From: Clostridiales bacterium
GTDB taxonomy: Bacteria; Bacillota_A; Clostridia; Lachnospirales; Lachnospiraceae
Assembly (NCBI GenBank): GCA_030154385.1
Contig: JASKJZ010000107.1
Span: forward strand, 1 to 7,885
Length of the DNA stretch: 7,885 nucleotides
Reading direction: 5' to 3'
Below the pieces are notes generated by a model. The model was given only the letters and a program-made list of their open reading frames with translations, was not told where the DNA came from and searched no databases. A program made the position numbers and the translations under genes. Below, one piece after another: positions 6,028-7,885 of the stretch; the first letter of the stretch is position 1; the number at the start of each line of letters is the position of its first letter.

Positions 6028-6034
6028 GGTTACT

Positions 6035-6042
6035 CCTCCTTT
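6035..6042 (-). promoter_or_regulatory. Ribosome binding site supporting the TTG start of ftsZ
   Basis: AAAGGAGG on the minus strand lies 7 nt before TTG at 6027. The sequence before the alternative ATG (6057) is AT-rich with no purine-rich site. Confidence 0.85.
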
Positions 6043-6107
6043 TACATTATCTCTCATTTATTCAAATATTCAATAAAATCTCTCTTTTTATGTAGGTCTA
6101 TTGGCCT

Positions 6108-6137
6108 ATTATCTCACAATATGTTATAACTGTTCAC
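6108..6137 (-). promoter_or_regulatory. Possible second promoter of ftsZ
   Basis: GTGAAC (6132-6137) and GATAAT (6108-6113) are 18 bp apart on the minus strand, nearer to ftsZ than the first candidate. The -35 match is poor. I looked for a sigma-H-type promoter, as found before Bacillus ftsAZ, and did not find a convincing one. Confidence 0.3.
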
Positions 6138-6149
6138 ATTCTATAATAT

Positions 6150-6178
6150 ATAATATAGTTTTTTGTTCGAATAATCAA
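6150..6178 (-). promoter_or_regulatory. Likely sigma-A promoter of ftsZ
   Basis: TTGATT (6173-6178) and TATTAT (6150-6155) are 17 bp apart on the minus strand, 28 bp after the ftsQ stop. The leader would be about 115 bases. The region between ftsQ and ftsZ holds no gene. Confidence 0.55.
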
Positions 6179-6205
6179 CCCTATTTTTATGGTTTTTCTA
6201 TTTTT

Positions 6206-6931
6206 TTACGACTGTAGCCTTAAGATAACATTATCCCCTTCCTTGAAGTTTTCCATATCAATGATACCTTTTAAATGCCTTGTAATAGCAGTCGGAAGTA
6301 TCTTTGATAGTGCGGCAATTGGTTCATCATAAAAGTCACGTTTTCCAAGATAGATTGTGATGGCATCCGTACGAAGAGAAACCTCATTTTTACTATTAAA
6401 ATGAATCTTTTCAATCGCAAGGTCATAGCGATTAATCAGTTGTGATAAATCCAGAATGGTCTTAAAAATATCCCCTTCTTCAACTTCTAGCTTACGATAC
6501 AAATGAAATTCTGAAAAACGGATTCCTGAGACACAGGGTACCCCTTCTCTTAAATCCTCCGAAATCGACATAACGATTCCATTTTTATCAAAATAGACGT
6601 ATTCCCCCATATATCGAAAGCAACCAATCAATGCTTTTTCATAAACATGGATACGTATACTATGATGGTTGAGTCTTTTTACCGTAACCTTTTCAATATA
6701 GGGCAGGTCCCTAAGTCCAAGATATCTCGCTTTTAAGTAAAAAAGAAGGCTATTGCTTCCGGCAATCCCAGTAAGCAGGTTATCTTTTATTTCTTCCTCC
6801 GAATAATACTCACATCCCTTTATTTCTAATGTAACAATTTGATTATACCACTGAAATACTGTAATACCTCCCAAAAGAAATAAACTTACGAATATGATTT
6901 TTGTTCGTGTTCGAAGCTTTGGTTTTTTCAT
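6206..6931 (-). CDS. ftsQ: Cell division protein FtsQ/DivIB
   Basis: A 241-residue bitopic membrane protein: a short basic cytoplasmic tail (MKKPKLRTRTK), one transmembrane segment (about 11-28), then an extracellular POTRA domain (about 33-100, VTLEIKGCEYYSEEEIKDNLL opening it and VKRLNHHSIRIHVYEKALIG closing it) and a beta domain (about 101-225). This is the FtsQ/DivIB layout; the protein links FtsL and FtsB/DivIC to the septal synthase complex. Sequence conservation in this family is low, so the call rests on architecture, motif shape and position between ftsW and ftsZ. The gene starts 5 bp after the ftsW stop, with GAGAGG inside the last ftsW codons as a weak ribosome site, which suggests translational coupling. 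No terminator is visible after it, so transcripts may run into ftsZ. Confidence 0.88.
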   Translation of the reverse strand: MKKPKLRTRTKIIFVSLFLLGGITVFQWYNQIVTLEIKGCEYYSEEEIKDNLLTGIAGSNSLLFYLKARYLGLRDLPYIEKVTVKRLNHHSIRIHVYEKALIGCFRYMGEYVYFDKNGIVMSISEDLREGVPCVSGIRFSEFHLYRKLEVEEGDIFKTILDLSQLINRYDLAIEKIHFNSKNEVSLRTDAITIYLGKRDFYDEPIAALSKILPTAITRHLKGIIDMENFKEGDNVILRLQS

Positions 6932-6936
6932 ACATG

Positions 6937-7885
6937 CTACCTCTCAAATTGTATCTGATTGGAAACCGATAGCACAAGTCCAATCTCTGCTAACAGCACC
7001 GCGACCGATGTCCCCCCGTAGCTGATAAAAGGCAATGCAATTCCCGTGGAAGGAATGGAATTGGTCACAACCGCTACATTAATCACGACCTGAGCCGCTA
7101 TATGTATTAGAACACCCGCTGATAAAAGTCCAGAAAACAAATCTGGTGAATTAATGGATATAATAAAAAGTCGCCAAATTAACAGTAAAAATAAGACCAA
7201 AACAGTAACTGCACCTAAGAGCCCCAATTCTTCACATATAATAGAAAAAATCATGTCATTTTGAGCCTCTGGTACATATCCAAGCTTTTGCATACTGCCT
7301 CCAAGCCCTTTTCCTGTAAGCCCTCCCGAAGCAATGGCATAGAGTCCTTGTAGAATCTGAAATCCATCCTCATTGGTCTCAACATGAAGCCAGATATCAA
7401 TCCGATTCATACGAAATGCTTCGCCAAGCAAAATGGCTGCAGCAATGGCAGCCGCCATTAAAAGAATGGCAATTACAAAATAACCCTTTTTTTTGCTGGC
7501 TACAAACGAAACTCCACCCATGATTAAACAGATGATAATGGCAGTACTCATATTTTCTTTTCCAATCAATGCAATAAGCGGAAGAATGTAGATGCTGACT
7601 CGTAAAAATCCAGAAAACTTACTAATTGATTTTGGAGATAAATAAATCAAGTACGAGACAAACAGGATAACCGCTACCTTTGATAAGTCAGATGGTTGAA
7701 AGGTGCCAAGTGGTCCAATATCAATCCAGCGCTTGGCATCATTAATTTCCACGCCGTTAATCAGTACATATATTTGCAAGAGAATAGCAACTATATAAAT
7801 AAATGTAACAAAGCGTATCTTTAGTCCAGGTATTTTCCATAAAAACAGCCGATAATCCAACTTAGAGATTACAAGCATTGCAAAT
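6937..7885 (-). CDS. ftsW: SEDS family peptidoglycan glycosyltransferase FtsW/SpoVE (5' end beyond window)
   Basis: The 315 visible residues belong to the FtsW/RodA/SpoVE family of polytopic membrane enzymes that polymerise lipid II at the septum. Counting from the Met at 7878: KRWIDIGPLGTFQPSDLSKVA (49-69), ENMSTAIII (108-116), GGLTGKGLGGSMQKLGYVPE (185-204), NDMIFSIICEELGLLG (207-222; Asp208 aligns with the catalytic Asp of SEDS enzymes) and STGIALPFISYGGTS (277-291). The frame stays open to the window edge, so that Met is internal: family members have one or two more N-terminal membrane segments (about 50-60 residues). The position next to ftsQ and ftsZ favours FtsW over RodA; in spore formers the copy in this cluster may instead be SpoVE, for the spore cortex, and sequence alone does not settle this. 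Confidence 0.93.
   Translation of the reverse strand, partial: FAMLVISKLDYRLFLWKIPGLKIRFVTFIYIVAILLQIYVLINGVEINDAKRWIDIGPLGTFQPSDLSKVAVILFVSYLIYLSPKSISKFSGFLRVSIYILPLIALIGKENMSTAIIICLIMGGVSFVASKKKGYFVIAILLMAAAIAAAILLGEAFRMNRIDIWLHVETNEDGFQILQGLYAIASGGLTGKGLGGSMQKLGYVPEAQNDMIFSIICEELGLLGAVTVLVLFLLLIWRLFIISINSPDLFSGLLSAGVLIHIAAQVVINVAVVTNSIPSTGIALPFISYGGTSVAVLLAEIGLVLSVSNQIQFER

Noticed and set aside
6028..6057. ATG start adding ten residues to FtsZ
   Set aside because: No ribosome site before it, and AAAGGAGG lies inside the extension at ideal distance from the TTG.
6091..6110. Small hairpin in the ftsZ leader as a riboswitch
   Set aside because: Only a 6-bp stem with a wobble, no conserved riboswitch core and no terminator or anti-terminator pair; it is probably chance.
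6141..6158. AT-rich near-palindrome before ftsZ
   Set aside because: The two strands differ on exact comparison, so it is not a true palindrome; it is explained by the promoter -10 region and AT composition.
7876..7878. ATG as the start of the SEDS gene
   Set aside because: The frame is open upstream and the N-terminal membrane segment expected in this family would be missing; this Met is internal.
1..7885. Mobile elements, CRISPR arrays, tRNA or rRNA genes, toxin-antitoxin or defence genes
   Set aside because: No transposase or integrase motif, no regularly spaced repeats and no tRNA-like fold seen; all coding space is filled by recognised core genes.

Overview
The window looks like chromosomal core DNA from a low-GC, endospore-forming Firmicute, most likely class Clostridia and probably Lachnospiraceae-like. 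The reasons are the cell-division cluster (ftsW, ftsQ, ftsZ) running into the early sporulation genes spoIIGA-sigE, a sigG gene beside them, a YlmC/YmxH-type sporulation protein, AT-rich intergenic DNA with strong AGGAGG ribosome sites, and the residue patterns of FtsZ, SigE and SigG. Family calls are made by eye from recognised motifs; no database search was run.

Layout from right to left, the direction of most transcription: a SEDS glycosyltransferase (ftsW/spoVE, cut by the right edge) is followed after 5 bp by ftsQ/divIB. A 178-bp gap with a good sigma-A promoter leads to ftsZ, which probably starts at TTG. ftsZ ends in a clear intrinsic terminator. After a promoter region with an unusually long -35/-10 spacing comes spoIIGA (TTG start) and then sigE, whose start region carries a duplicated ribosome-site/ATG module that makes an 11-codon overlapping leader ORF. 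sigG comes next, but on the opposite strand, tail to tail with sigE. A 22-bp perfect hairpin at the junction contains both stop codons. Divergent from sigG lies the small cysteine-rich ylmC/ymxH gene, then nrdR with a near-consensus promoter embedded in an 8+8 bp inverted repeat, then comM/yifB (cut by the left edge) with its own promoter.

Functionally, FtsW, FtsQ and FtsZ build the division septum. The same machinery is used for the asymmetric septum of sporulation. SpoIIGA is the membrane aspartic protease that activates pro-SigE in the mother cell. SigG runs late gene expression in the forespore. NrdR represses ribonucleotide reductase genes, and ComM is an AAA+ helicase-like protein linked to DNA uptake and recombination.

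I see no mobile element, CRISPR array, tRNA or rRNA, and no stretch over 300 bases without a gene. I do not see a new biological system here. The points of interest are regulatory and architectural: the inverted sigG, the shared stop-codon hairpin, the sigE leader ORF, the spoIIG-like promoter and the nrdR operator-like dyad.
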